From Cornus controversa (taxonomy: Eukaryota > Streptophyta > Magnoliopsida > Cornales > Cornaceae): DNA of 64,000 nt. The position numbers were made by a program, and so were the translations under genes. Shown here one piece after another: positions 1-10,325 of this stretch; positions within the stretch are counted from its first letter, which is position 1, and each line of letters opens with the position of its first letter. The notes under the pieces are model-generated. The model was given only the letters and a program-made list of their open reading frames with translations, did no database searches and was not told where the DNA came from. The stretch covers positions 17,176,501-17,240,500 of the forward strand of contig CM048846.1 of assembly GCA_026545225.1 (NCBI GenBank), written 5' to 3'.

Positions 1-929
1 AAATTTTGTTAGGTATATTTAAATAAAAATCATTTATAATTGATTTATTTAATTTGTGTATAACAAATGACATGAATTTTCTTTTCATGTGCCCAAATTG
101 CTTTCTAGTATCAATTTCATATTGTTGAAAAAAAGTTGGGAATGGGGCCATGATATCAATGCCCCCACATATCAAATATTTATACAATCAAAATGAGGTT
201 TAATGATAAAAAAAGTACGTGATTAGGATAAAAAGTATTTGAGTTAGAAGAAAATTTTATATCAATGTATTTGAGGGAAAATATTAAATTAAAAGTAAAC
301 CAATCTCTACGATAAAACTGTAATCTTTAATTGATTTTTTTCTCCAAAAGATATGTTTAATTGAGTTGAAAATAAAAAAATCACAGTTTTACTTAAATAA
401 AAATTCTGTAGTGCATAGTATGTCAAAAAGTAAGCCAAGGAAAGCTACTTTGATGTACAAATAAATTTTTAAAAATTATATTATTCTGTAATTTAATTAA
501 CTACTTTTAAGTAGTATATAATATAATTCACATATATTTACAGTGTGTATATATATTAAATAAATTTGTGAAGGCTAAGACTCAAATATTTCTCTTCCAT
601 AAACCTTCATCCAGTTCTCTTCCATAAATCTTCATCCAGATGTTTAATTTATAATATTTTCTCTTTTTTTTTTTTGTGAAGGAAAAAAAATTATAATATA
701 AACTAAAATGATGCATTAAAATTGAAAAAATTCAAGAATTTTGAATTTAATATAAAAGGATAATTATGGTATTGAAAATGTAAAAATCAAGTAATATGTA
801 ATTTAGAGATTCTTTTGTAATTTTATTTTAAACAAAAAAGATAATGAAGTGGGAGAAGAAACTAGTAAGTGCTAATATCAGAAGCCTGTGAAAACCTATT
901 TAAGTAATGCTACTCAAGTCGAAAAGCTA
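1..929. other. AT-rich intergenic stretch, no gene seen
   Basis: Very AT-rich sequence with no open frame that resembles a protein and no clear terminal repeats. I see nothing that can be annotated here apart from low-complexity A/T runs. Confidence 0.6.
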
Positions 930-2705
930 TCAGACTGACACCAAACAAAGATGACTATTTATATATGTGTATCTATTCATGTAAAGTTGACATTATGTTG
1001 TTATAACTATCTATTAATTTTTTCGGTAATAATTATCTATTAATTCTTAATCAACTTTTTTTTCCCCCTTGAAGAAGCATTTTTTCTTTAACATTTATAC
1101 AATTAGTTCTCGCCTACGTACCCAAAAAAAATCCTTATTTCTTATCTTTATTTTATTTTTTTATTTTTTTTTGGGTAAATTGGAAAAAACTCTCCTAAAC
1201 AGTCCAAATTTTGCAAATAGCTCCCTAAACTATATTTTGTACACAAACCGCTTGAACTATCACATTTTGTTATAAAATGTCCTTCATAACTGGTTATTTT
1301 TCATTAAATGACCAGAATACCCTTTCTTATTGAATAACACTCAAACAATTTTTCTTATTAAAAAAAATTATAATATTTTGATGACATATTCTCCATCAAA
1401 TTTGCATAAAATTACCTTTTATTCTTGAAATTAATTTTTTTTTAAATCTTAAGTAATTTTTCTTACAAAAATTTAAGTAATTTCTTAATTTTTTTTTTAA
1501 TATACTGCATGAAAAATAATGTATTTTTATTTAAGTAATTTCTTAATTTTTCATAAATATTTTGTATGACAAAAAGTATTTTTTTTTATCCAAAAAAATT
1601 TAAACTGGGTATAATAAGTTTTATTATAAATAGTAAAGTTTTAATATTAAGTTAATTATTTTAGAAAATGGCTGAATTTAGTAGTAATTATAACTTTGTG
1701 TATCTTTTTCCATTGTAATGATAAATTAATGTCAATAATAAAATTAAGGAAAATGGTCTAATTAATATTTTTATAAGAAAAAAGATAATGAAGATAATTT
1801 AATAATAAAGAACAAATTCAATAAGAAAGAGTAAAGTTATCTTTTGTAATATGTATGTCCTTAATTGCAACAAATCATTAGTTCAAGGGGTTAATTTATA
1901 GTTCAGGGGAGTTAGTTGCAGAAGAGTAAGTTCAAGGTTTTTTTTTTTTTTTTTTTTTTTGCATTTTACCATTTTTTTAACCAATTTTTTCCTATCTTTA
2001 TTACAAGAAGATCTACAATACACCTGGTGTAAATACACTAGGTGAATGTGGATCGTGCGTGCAGAACACAGAGTAAATCCTACCGCGGGTGTATAACATG
2101 AAAGATTTAAATTTATCTAGTTAATTGACATATTTTTTTCTCTCTTTTAAATTAAAACAATAATACGCCACAAAATTATTTCATAATTTATATCACGAAT
2201 TGAAAATCAACATCGTTTTTTGCATTGTTATCCACTTTAAATCTGTCTCCTCAAACTCCACTTTTCACCCTAATTGCAGTTTTTCAAATTTCACTACTCA
2301 AGTAAGTTGGGTATCACGGAAAAAGATTTGTTATATCTATCATTGTCCTTTGAATTATAGAAATGATATCTATCAATTAGAGAAATGATATTATACTTTG
2401 AATTCTTAGAAATAGTTTGGTAACTTGGTTATTTTTTTATTTTCTGTTGGCATTTCCAAGAAAATAAGAAGGCATAACATGAAACTCATTTTCATTTCAG
2501 AAAAAACTATGAAATCAAATCTTTCAATAATTACAACATACATGTATGTATGTATGTGTGTGTGTCTATATATATATATCACACTTTTAAGGTGGTAATA
2601 ATATACATTAAGTAATTGGTCAAAAAAACTTATCAAATCAAGCTTAGGATAGAATTTAGAAACTTTATTGCTGTTCACACACTTGCGGAGACACAAATTA
2701 TTTTG
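930..2705 (+). repeat. Segmental duplication, copy 1
   Basis: Three collinear blocks match the region 13265-14262 in the same order and orientation: about 935-1150, 2165-2450 and 2505-2705. Shared landmarks include the stretch around 965-1000 (ending in catgtaaagttgacattatg), a block reading aaatcaaatctttcaataat near 2510, and a cggagacaca motif near 2685. This copy is longer because a MITE (1174-1970) and other sequence lie between the blocks. No gene is recognised in either copy. Confidence 0.75.
1174..1970. mobile_element. MITE with ~100-bp terminal inverted repeats (Mutator-like guess)
   Basis: The left end (ggtaaattggaaaaaactc, continuing to about 1285) is an imperfect inverted repeat of the right end (about 1850-1970, ending in gcattttacc). 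Both arms carry the ordered words 'ccctaaactat' / 'cccctgaactat' and 'cttgaactat' / 'cttgaactaat'. The element is absent from the second copy of the segmental duplication near 13440, so it inserted after the duplication. Sequence like the left flank (tctttatt) reappears on the right, consistent with a target duplication. Long TIRs without coding capacity fit a Mutator-type MITE, but the superfamily is inferred. Confidence 0.65.
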
Positions 2706-3957
2706 AAAAAAATAGATTTTGGCGACCAAAATTAAAAAAATTTGCTTTGTAGTGACCTTAAACTTAATAAAAGGTAAATAGTGACCAAACTTGAAAAATA
2801 ATTATTAATGAGTGACCATTTAATTTTAATGTCCAAAATACCTTTATTCTATCTAGAGATTCCCAATTCTTTCCTCGTCTTCTCTAATCCTACCTTCAAA
2901 TATCATAAGCTTCAAAAGAACGGTAACGAATGAGTGCGTTTGATAATCAAGTTAATTAGCTAACAAACACAAAAAAAAAAAAAATTCCTAATTGTTTAAA
3001 TGGCTAAATACATATTGACTAATCCATTTTGATAACATGACAATGCAAAATTGATGTGCTTCAACTTTTGTAGAGAATACCCATGCAGAGTAGAAGTTAA
3101 CAAACAATTTGTTTAGAAGAAAAAATCAATAACAATAACAAATAGTAGACAGATCCAAAATAAAATCATTATGCAACTAATTACTATTGACAACCTTGAA
3201 TTACTAAATGTAAGAAGCCGAATTTGATACAAATACTAAATCTCATAACTTATTTCAAGAATAATGAACTAATCTAACATAAATGTATTTAGATCCCTGA
3301 TATATTTTTGTTTGTGTGTATATGTTGTATGTTGATCAAGTAGTGCTCACAGAAGAACATGAATTTTTTGATAGAAACATAGTAAGAGAAACATTGTATA
3401 TTCCATTGATTGTAGAGGAAATAATATTAGACAATAGAAATATGGAGTCCTGTGTATGTCTTTTTCTTTCCCTATTGTTTTGATTTTCATATAACAATTC
3501 AATTCAATTATCACTTGTTTTGTTTTCTCAATTGTCTTACATAAGTCTAAATTCACAGTCTCGTATTCTATTCTACTCCTAACTTATTTCTTAGCAGTCA
3601 AACAGAACATTAACACAATGTAGAACTTCAAAGCAAGATTGAGTGATTAACAAATAGATACAAACATAAATACAACAAAAATGAAAGAAAATTTATAAAT
3701 AGAGTTTGGGACACTAGGTTATGTAAAATTGTTTTGTTTCAAATTCTTTTGAAGCTTTTGATATTTGGGGGTGCGGTTGGAGAAGACGAAGAACGATTGG
3801 AGATCTCTGTATAGTAGGAAAGGTATTTTGAATATTAAAATTAAATAGTCACTCATGGTCAATTATTTTTTAAGTTTGGTCACTATTTATCTTTTATTGA
3901 GTTTAAGATCACTGTAAAGCAATATTTTTTCAATTTTGATCACTAAAACTTTTTTGG
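2706..3957. mobile_element. Long-TIR non-autonomous DNA transposon
   Basis: About 130-140 bp at 2706-2850 is an imperfect inverted repeat of 3815-3957: ggcgaccaaaatt, agtgacc, taaatagtgaccaaactt and gtgaccatttaattttaat all recur in reverse complement on the right. The ~970 bp between the arms has no coding similarity I recognise. TIRs this long are typical of Mutator-like elements. I could not identify a convincing target-site duplication because both flanks are T/A runs. The element abuts the end of the segmental duplication. Confidence 0.7.
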
Positions 3958-3967
3958 TCTCTTTTTT

Positions 3968-4400
3968 TTTTAAAAAAAAAAATCGGTAAATAAATAATAT
4001 AGTCTTTAGCCACTGTTTGCCTGATATAGTACCTAAGGCCAATATTGGCCTAAGTTTTTTTTACCTAATTTTTTTTTTTTGGCACTTTCGCCCAATAGTG
4101 CCTAAGGCCTAAACTGGCCTATTTTTTTTTAAAAAAAAAACTTTTTTGTTTTTGTTTCTTCTACCTAAAAAATTGTTTTTTTTACACTTTTTTTTTTATA
4201 AAAAAAATCAGTAAATAAATAATATAGTCCTTAGGCACTGTTTGGCTGACCCAAATAAGTGCCTAAGGCCTATATTGGCTGAAAAAATTAAAAAAAATAC
4301 CTAAAAAATTGTTTTTTTTCACTTTTGTTCTTTTTAAAAATCAATAAATAAATAATATAGGCCTTAGGCACTGTGCCTAAGGCCTATATTGGCCTATTTT
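3968..4400. repeat. Three repeats with Harbinger-like terminal motif
   Basis: Three related units start at about 3972, 4195 and 4335. Each contains 'aataaataatatag' followed by TTA and then a G/C-rich word: gccactgtttgcctga at 4009, ggcactgtttggctga at 4234, ggcactgtgcctaagg at 4367. Each word is followed by copies of 'cctaaggccTATATTGGcc'. A GGC..TGTTTGG terminus preceded by TTA resembles PIF/Harbinger and Tourist ends, and a PIF/Harbinger transposase pseudogene lies immediately to the right. I read these as repeated or nested termini of that element. Confidence 0.5.
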
Positions 4401-4531
4401 TTTTTTTGTTTTTTTTAAAACTTTTTTGCCCTAATTTTAGTCTATCAATCTAATCCGAAAAATTGCAATTTCAAAATAAATATTCTATTACATAAAAGTT
4501 CATAAATCTTCAAAGCATAAAAAAAAAAAAT

Positions 4532-5518
4532 TTAAACGTCTTCATCACCAGAGCAATTCCACAAATGTTCAATCAAACCTTTCCTCAACCACGCATTTGT
4601 CTCTCTGTTGCAAATCTGGAACTCATGAGTGTAGATTTGTGCTGCTAAAATCGATGGTTGTTGATTAAAAGTGGGAATCGGGATTGTCTCCTCTAGTGGC
4701 GGAGTCCATCTTTCTAGATTGGTGTGCCGCTCATCTTCAACGCTCATTTTAGATTTGAGTGGTCCTTGCATGATTTTCCACTTGATCAGTAAAATCCCAA
4801 AAACTCGTTCCACATTTTTCCTGCAAGCCTCTTTGTTTTGAGTAAATAATCTTTCTTTCACAGTGGTTGGGTGCGGGATGCTCTGCATCAAAATTGCCCA
4901 CTTAGAGTATATACCATCAGCGAGGTAATACCCCATTTGATATGCATGCCCATTCAACACAAAATTAATCGGGGACAATCAGCCATTGACAATACTATTG
5001 AATATCAGAGAATGAACTAACACATTTATATCATTGTGTGAACCCGACATTCTATAAAATGGATGCCAGATCCACAAATGTTTTGACGCAACCGCTTTCA
5101 ATATGAGAGTAGCCATATAGGAGCGTCCCTTGTGTATGTCATACCACTCGACTGGACAATCCTTCCACTCCCAGTGTATACAGTCGATAAAACCTAGCAT
5201 ACCAGTAAATCATCTCTTCTACCCTTCTTGGAGAAGTCATGCTATGTCGGCTTCGCTGGATGCATGCATGTACTCCTCTCTATACGCAGCAACAATAGCA
5301 TTACAAAATGCCTTCAAGCTTTGAATGGTAGTGCTCTCACTGATTTTAATATACTCATCACAATGATTGGCTGCACAACATAAGTGGGTATACGGACATC
5401 AGTTGTCATCTTCTGTATAGATGATAACCCCAAACGACCTGTCACATCCCTTTTTTGGACGAATAAATCGTCATAAGCTGTAACTTGATTCAGGATACGA
5501 AGAAATAGTTCTCGTCAT
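4532..5518 (-). pseudogene. PIF/Harbinger-type transposase pseudogene (DDE_Tnp_4 / plant transposon protein)
   Basis: Read on the minus strand in one frame from about 5510 to 4532, the translation matches plant PIF/Harbinger transposases: ELFLRIL, then GRLGLSSIQK, a DEY..I.EST motif, GMLGFIDCIHWEWKDCP (containing the first catalytic Asp), GSHNDINVL (the second Asp), INFVLNGH..MGYYLADGIY, and EACRKNVERVFGIL near the C-terminus. This enzyme family cuts and pastes elements with TTA target sites. The frame is interrupted by in-frame stops at 5237-5239, 5219-5221, 5210-5212 and 4979-4981. Three of these are TGA, and where the family has Arg a CGA-to-TGA change is the simplest explanation. The N-terminus is cut off at the junction with a copia fragment near 5520-5541. 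Not functional. Confidence 0.88.
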
Positions 5519-5541
5519 CTTCTGTATAAATGATAAACCTG
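5407..5541 (+). repeat. 25-bp direct repeat spanning a TE-TE junction
   Basis: A word beginning tcatcttctgtata occurs at about 5407-5431 inside the Harbinger pseudogene and again at about 5516-5540, at its border with the copia fragment. The second copy looks like a piece of Harbinger coding sequence placed at the breakpoint, as expected for repair-associated filler DNA. Confidence 0.5.
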
Positions 5542-6620
5542 AAGGGTTTATTACTCTTGGACAAGAAAGGAAAGTATGTAAACTTGTTAAATCTCTTTAT
5601 AGATTAAAGGAAGCACCAAAATAATGGCATGAAAAATTTGACAACACAATAATATCAAATGATTTTAAAATCAATGAGTGTGACAAATGTGTATATGTCA
5701 AAAACACACAAAAATGATGATATGTTAATTATGGGTAGCAACATTGATATAATTAAAGCTACCAAACATATGTTATCTAGTAGATTTGATATGAAAGACT
5801 TAAGTGTGGCATGCGTTATACTAGGAATCAAAATTTCTAGAATATCAGATGGACTTGTATTGTCTCAGTCTCATTACATTGAAAAAATACTTGATAAGTT
5901 CAAGAAGTATAATATTAGTCCGGTAAAGACATCAGTGGACGTAAGTCTTCATCTCGCTAAAAATACTGAAAAAAACATATCTCAATTAGAGCATTCTCGT
6001 ATAATTGGCAGTCTAATGTATGTCATGAATTGCACTAAACTTGACATAACATATTATGTGAGTAAGCTTAGTCGATTTACGAGTAATCCAGGAGAAAAAC
6101 ACTGGAAAGCTATAAAAAGAGTTTTGGGATATTTAAAATATACACAAAATTATGGTTTGCACTTCACAAGATATCCAGCTGTACTTGAAAGGTATAGTGA
6201 TGCTAATTGGATATCTGATTCAAAAGACTCAAAATCCACAATTGGATACGTTTTTACTCTTGGAGGTGTAGCCGTGTCTTGAAAATTCTCAAAACAAACA
6301 TGTATTGCTAGATCTACAATGGAATTTGAATTCATCGCTTTAGATAAAGCTGGAGAAGAGGCAAAATGGTTTCGTAATTCTTAGAGGATATTCCAAATTG
6401 GTCAAAACCTGTGTCTGCTATATGTATACATTGCGATAGCCAATCAGCAATAGGAATGGCACAAAGTCATATGTATAACGGTAAGTCACGTTATATATGA
6501 CGAATATACAATATCGTTAGACAATTGCTTTCTAATGGAATTATCTCAATTGATTATGTAAAGTCAAAAGATAATATTGTGGATACATTTACAAAAAGCT
6601 TGCCACAAAAACGAATCTAA
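5541..6620 (+). pseudogene. Ty1/copia pol fragment: reverse transcriptase C-terminal part and RNase H
   Basis: Forward-strand translation begins inside the copia reverse transcriptase (PEGFI, then SLYRLKEAPK, a stop, and WHEKFD). It shifts frame near 5700, where the conserved YVDD region is lost. It then continues open from 5659 to 6282 with [34 protein letters not shown] and [16 protein letters not shown], which are hallmarks of the RT/RNase H region. After a TGA at 6280-6282, RNase H remnants continue with further stops to about 6620 (FTKSLPQK). The 5' half of the element (gag, protease, integrase) is missing. It is truncated on the left against the Harbinger pseudogene. Confidence 0.9.
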
Positions 6621-7222
6621 AGTTCATCGAAGGGAATGTGTTTAAATTCTATGTCTTAATAAGAGTCGTCATAGTGGAACCCAACCTAACTGATTGAAAA
6701 TCCCAAGATCTAGGTTCAAAGGGCAAATCGAACTATGTAGAACTCAGTAAGCACCGAGGAGATATTTACTCCTAACCATTCCTATGATGAGACAGTGCAC
6801 ATCTGCCGAGAAAATCAGGGTAAGTTAAGTTTTTAATGATTTCTATATCTTGAAAAATGTCCAAGTAGAGTATTGCAGGATACTCTTCATAGATATCATC
6901 TACGTGAGTAAGAAGGGGCCACTTCTATGAGAATATTAAAGCTTAATTCTCTAAAACACTTACGGAACCAAGAGGTATTCAGGGCAAAAATGAACACAAA
7001 TGTGAGAACCAATTGTGTCTGAAGAAATACAATGTGAATTATATTGTCTTGGTTTACATTAACGACGGACTATTCAAAGACATCATGTCTACTGATTAGC
7101 TATGTAAATCTGATAATTTTTTACTAGGACAAGTTCAAGGCCATTAGGCTACTTAACCCGATGCAGTAACTTTTCAACTGTACTCGAATTACTGACTGCA
7201 TTATCATTATCATTAATTAGTG
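6621..7222 (+). other. Probable 3' untranslated part of the copia fragment
   Basis: There is no open frame. The position directly after the pol remnant and before LTR-like sequence suggests the post-pol region of the same element, but no motif proves it. Confidence 0.35.
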
Positions 7223-7560
7223 AAGTGTCTAAAAAATCAATTAGAATAATTGATGAGTTTAAACCATTTAATTTGAATATCTAATTTTATGAAATTAAGT
7301 TTTTATTTAGTGTCCCAAGATATATAGTAACATATAACAATTATAATTAATATAAATTGGACCATTTTCTTCTATTTTGTCAAATTTTGATTAATTATTC
7401 AAGTGTCTAAAAAATTAATTAGAATAATTGATGAGTTTAAACCATTTAATCTGAATATATAGTTTTACGAAATTAAGTTTTTTTTTATTGTCCCGAGATA
7501 TATAACATAACAGTTAAAGTAATATAAGTTAGACCACTCATTTATTTTTTGTCAATAATA
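7223..7560 (+). repeat. 178-bp tandem duplication
   Basis: Two adjacent copies start with aagtgtctaaaaaa at 7223 and 7401. They share aattagaataattgatgag and taaaccatttaat with a few substitutions. No coding content. Confidence 0.8.
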
Positions 7561-7751
7561 CTTTAACATTAATATATTTTAAAAAATATGTTAGTTCAAT
7601 GAGATATATATTTAATGTTTGTTCTGAATGCTCTATTATTTGAGTGGAATTAATGTTTTTATTTGATTTCAAGATAGTGAAAATTGTGTTATTGATTTAA
7701 TTACTTAATTAATAATGTTTGTTTGTAATATTTAAAATGAGGGGAGAAATA

Positions 7752-8261
7752 TTATTGTAATTTAATTAATGTTTCAAACTTATTTTAATAAATAGTTCAA
7801 ACTTTCATTATTATAAATTAAATATAATTATTGTGGCATATGTAAACAAAAGTTATTCTTGGACTAGTGGCTGTAGTGTTTAACTAGCTTGGAGGCTCCA
7901 CTTGTGTTTGACTCTTTACTACACCTCTTGATTCTTACGAATGAATATATTGTAGAATATTCGTCTTGATTCTTTTATTCTTCCAGTGTGGGTCTTGATC
8001 TTCAAGAATGAACAGTTTCTTCTAGAATATTCTTCAAGTGTGAGTCTTAATTCTTCTATTCTTCCAGTGTCTGGAGAATAGACCATGACTGTTTTGGGAG
8101 TCTTGATATTCAAGAATGAAGAGTTTCTTCTAGAATATTTTGGAAGAAACCAACCACTTTTAGCTCTATATATAACAGAGATTGAAGCTATTTAGAATCA
8201 TAAATTCATTATTCAATCATTCTGTGGTAACGGTGTTATTCTTGTTACTTACTAGAATGCT
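7752..8261 (+). mobile_element. Putative copia 3' LTR
   Basis: A purine-rich tract (gaggggagaaatatt, 7739-7753) resembles a polypurine tract. It is followed by sequence with a promoter-like organisation: repeated TTC/GAA motifs (7955-8135), a TATA box (ctatatataac, 8167-8176) and a likely R/U5 part to about 8260. It lies downstream and in the same orientation as the copia pol fragment. No matching 5' LTR remains, so the borders are guesses. Confidence 0.4.
7955..8176 (+). promoter_or_regulatory. Cluster of heat-shock-element-like motifs upstream of a TATA box
   Basis: A perfect three-unit heat shock element TTCtaGAAtaTTC lies at 8020-8032. Two-unit or near-perfect versions occur at 7955-7962 (GAAtaTTC), 8001-8008 (TTCaaGAA) and 8128-8140 (TTCtaGAA followed by taTTT). 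A TATA box follows at 8167-8176. The nTTCnnGAAnnTTCn pattern is the established binding site of heat shock factors, and the heat-activated Arabidopsis copia element ONSEN has such sites in its LTR. Function here is inferred from the motif only. Confidence 0.55.
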
Positions 8262-8278
8262 CAATTTGACCGGTTTCA

Positions 8279-8426
8279 TCAATTTGACGCGACTTGGACT
8301 CTTAACACAATGTCAATTTGACGCATTTGACGCTATTTGATCAATTTGACGCGCCTTGGACTCTGAACACAATGTCAATTTGACGCATTTGACTCTATTT
8401 GATCAATTTGCGCCTTGGACTCTGAA
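8279..8426 (+). repeat. 62-bp tandem repeat, 2.4 copies
   Basis: Units start with tcaatttg at 8279, 8341 and 8403. The first two are 62 bp and nearly identical; the third stops after about 24 bp. Each full unit itself contains two shorter tcaatttgacgc words. Confidence 0.9.
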
Positions 8427-10245
8427 ATGTAATGGAGGATGTTGCTGGCCGTGATGAAGAGAAAGCACCGCCAACGAGAACTGATGTACGGTCGATCACT
8501 AGTTGATAAAGGAGGACGATATCTCCCTGAGGAAGAGGACTGGAATGCATAGTTGAAGCTTGGGTTCAGAATTCAGATTGTAAATAAATCCCAATACTTA
8601 AAATCATACAGTTTTACGTCAACGATACCGATACTTGTAAAATCATACAATTTTACTCATAATTGCGCGAACAAATGTATACCCATATATATACCTGTAT
8701 ATTCATATTCCACTGAAAGAATATGTGATAAATTAAAACGTTTATAAGACCCGAATAAATTGTAAAAAAAAAACTATAAGATGCAGTGAAGTTGAACATG
8801 TGGATTTTGCGGTTTTCAAATGCTTCGGCTCAGTTATCGGAATTATTCCATTAGGAAGATGGGTTTAAAAACAATTTTTTTTATTATGTTTAGGAGTGTA
8901 TTATTCGATTCATCTAAGTTGGTGCAATTTATTATTAATATTGGGATTGATTGAAGTGAAGGTATGATATAAGTGAATAAAAAATTATCTCAATTTTTCC
9001 TACTTATCGTTATGCAATTTTGGTCAATTTTCGGTCAGTAATTTGTCAAAGGTCATGAGTTGGTTTAGCTTTATAGAAAAGCAGATAAGATGGTTTATTG
9101 AAAAACAGCAGTCGTGGGTCATTTTGTCTCAAAACTGGATGAAAATTGAAAGGAAATCAAACTGGCTTTCAAGCTTAGACTCAGTTTATTTGGAATAAAG
9201 TCATTCCAAACAAATTCATATAATCCACATATAAACAAAATAAGTTTCAAGTTGGAAAAATAAAAATTGGATCAGATTGGTTTTCGGGTTAAATTTGATC
9301 TATTTCACGCACTCCTTATATTCAAAATAGATCTTCTAAAGGACATTTGAAACCTTCCAAAATGAATTTCAGATTGGATTGAGTCTCGAGTGAAACATAA
9401 TATGTAGGATCAGTTTTGACCTACAAGGCATAGACACTTCTTACTAGGTGTTGACTTTATTTCGAATAGTTACAATAAAATATTTTAAACATTTATTAGA
9501 AACATTTTGAACATGTTTTCTTAATATTAGACTGATTGCCAACACTTCAAGGACATTTATCAATATGTGATAATGAATCTTAAACATTAGATTATTTGTA
9601 AGAAAAAAGAATAATTGTAAGAAATGTCGTCAAAGATGCATCAAATAGGTTATCCATTTAGGGATGCATTTTTTTTTTCTCAGAAATTCAAGAAATTGTA
9701 TAGAAATGAGAAAAAGAATTTACGAGTGTAAAGGGAAGTTGGACAGGCCCAACTAACCTAATTATCTAATTTGAACCAAATTAAGTAGGCCTGAAGCCCA
9801 AAACATAGTGACAGGGTTTTGAACATATGGTAATTAATAGTAATCAGAGAACAAAGACCGGGTTAATTTTGCATTTTGTGTTGCAATGGTTTAGCTTTGA
9901 CAAAGGTGAAACGGTTAGATAATACCAAAACATAGTGACAGGGTTTCTTATTTTTCTTGTTTCTTCATCTTCATTAATTTTTTGTACTCCTGTTGTTTAA
10001 AAAGCTGTACATGGTTTGATATTCTTCTGACTGATTACATCAATAATAATGTGTGTGGGGATGTGTTCTTTTTGTAATTTAATTCGTATAGAATGTAATA
10101 AATTTGGGTTTTGGTATTAGAAAATTCCCTTTATTCTTAAATAAAAAGTTACATACTAACTGAAAATAAAATAAAAACAATTATTGGGATACCCTTGGTA
10201 CTATACAGCTCTGCCTATAAGCCCTTGCTTTTTAGTCACAGCATT
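8427..10245. other. Intergenic, downstream flank of the UGT gene
   Basis: No coding similarity recognised. It includes the presumed 3' untranslated region of the minus-strand UGT gene; aataaag read on the minus strand near 10135 could serve as a polyadenylation signal. The rest is AT-rich with no clear repeat. Confidence 0.5.
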
Positions 10246-10325
10246 TCATTTCATTTGGCAATTCTTGGCCACTTGAGATAGTGAATTATAGGAGGACCCC
10301 CCTTTGCTCAAAGCTTTCACTGCAC
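10246..10325 (-). pseudogene. Displaced C-terminal end of the UGT gene
   Basis: In another reading frame just beyond residue K441 of the UGT, the minus strand encodes AVKALSKGGSSYNSLSQVAK followed by a short tail and a stop at 10246-10248. This is the normal C-terminus of UGT72-type enzymes. Its perfect position and length show that one base is missing near 10326. With it the protein would be about 468 residues, the usual family length. Confidence 0.85.

Noticed and set aside
5130..5324. Forward-strand 64-codon frame in the Harbinger region
   Set aside because: Antisense shadow of the transposase pseudogene.
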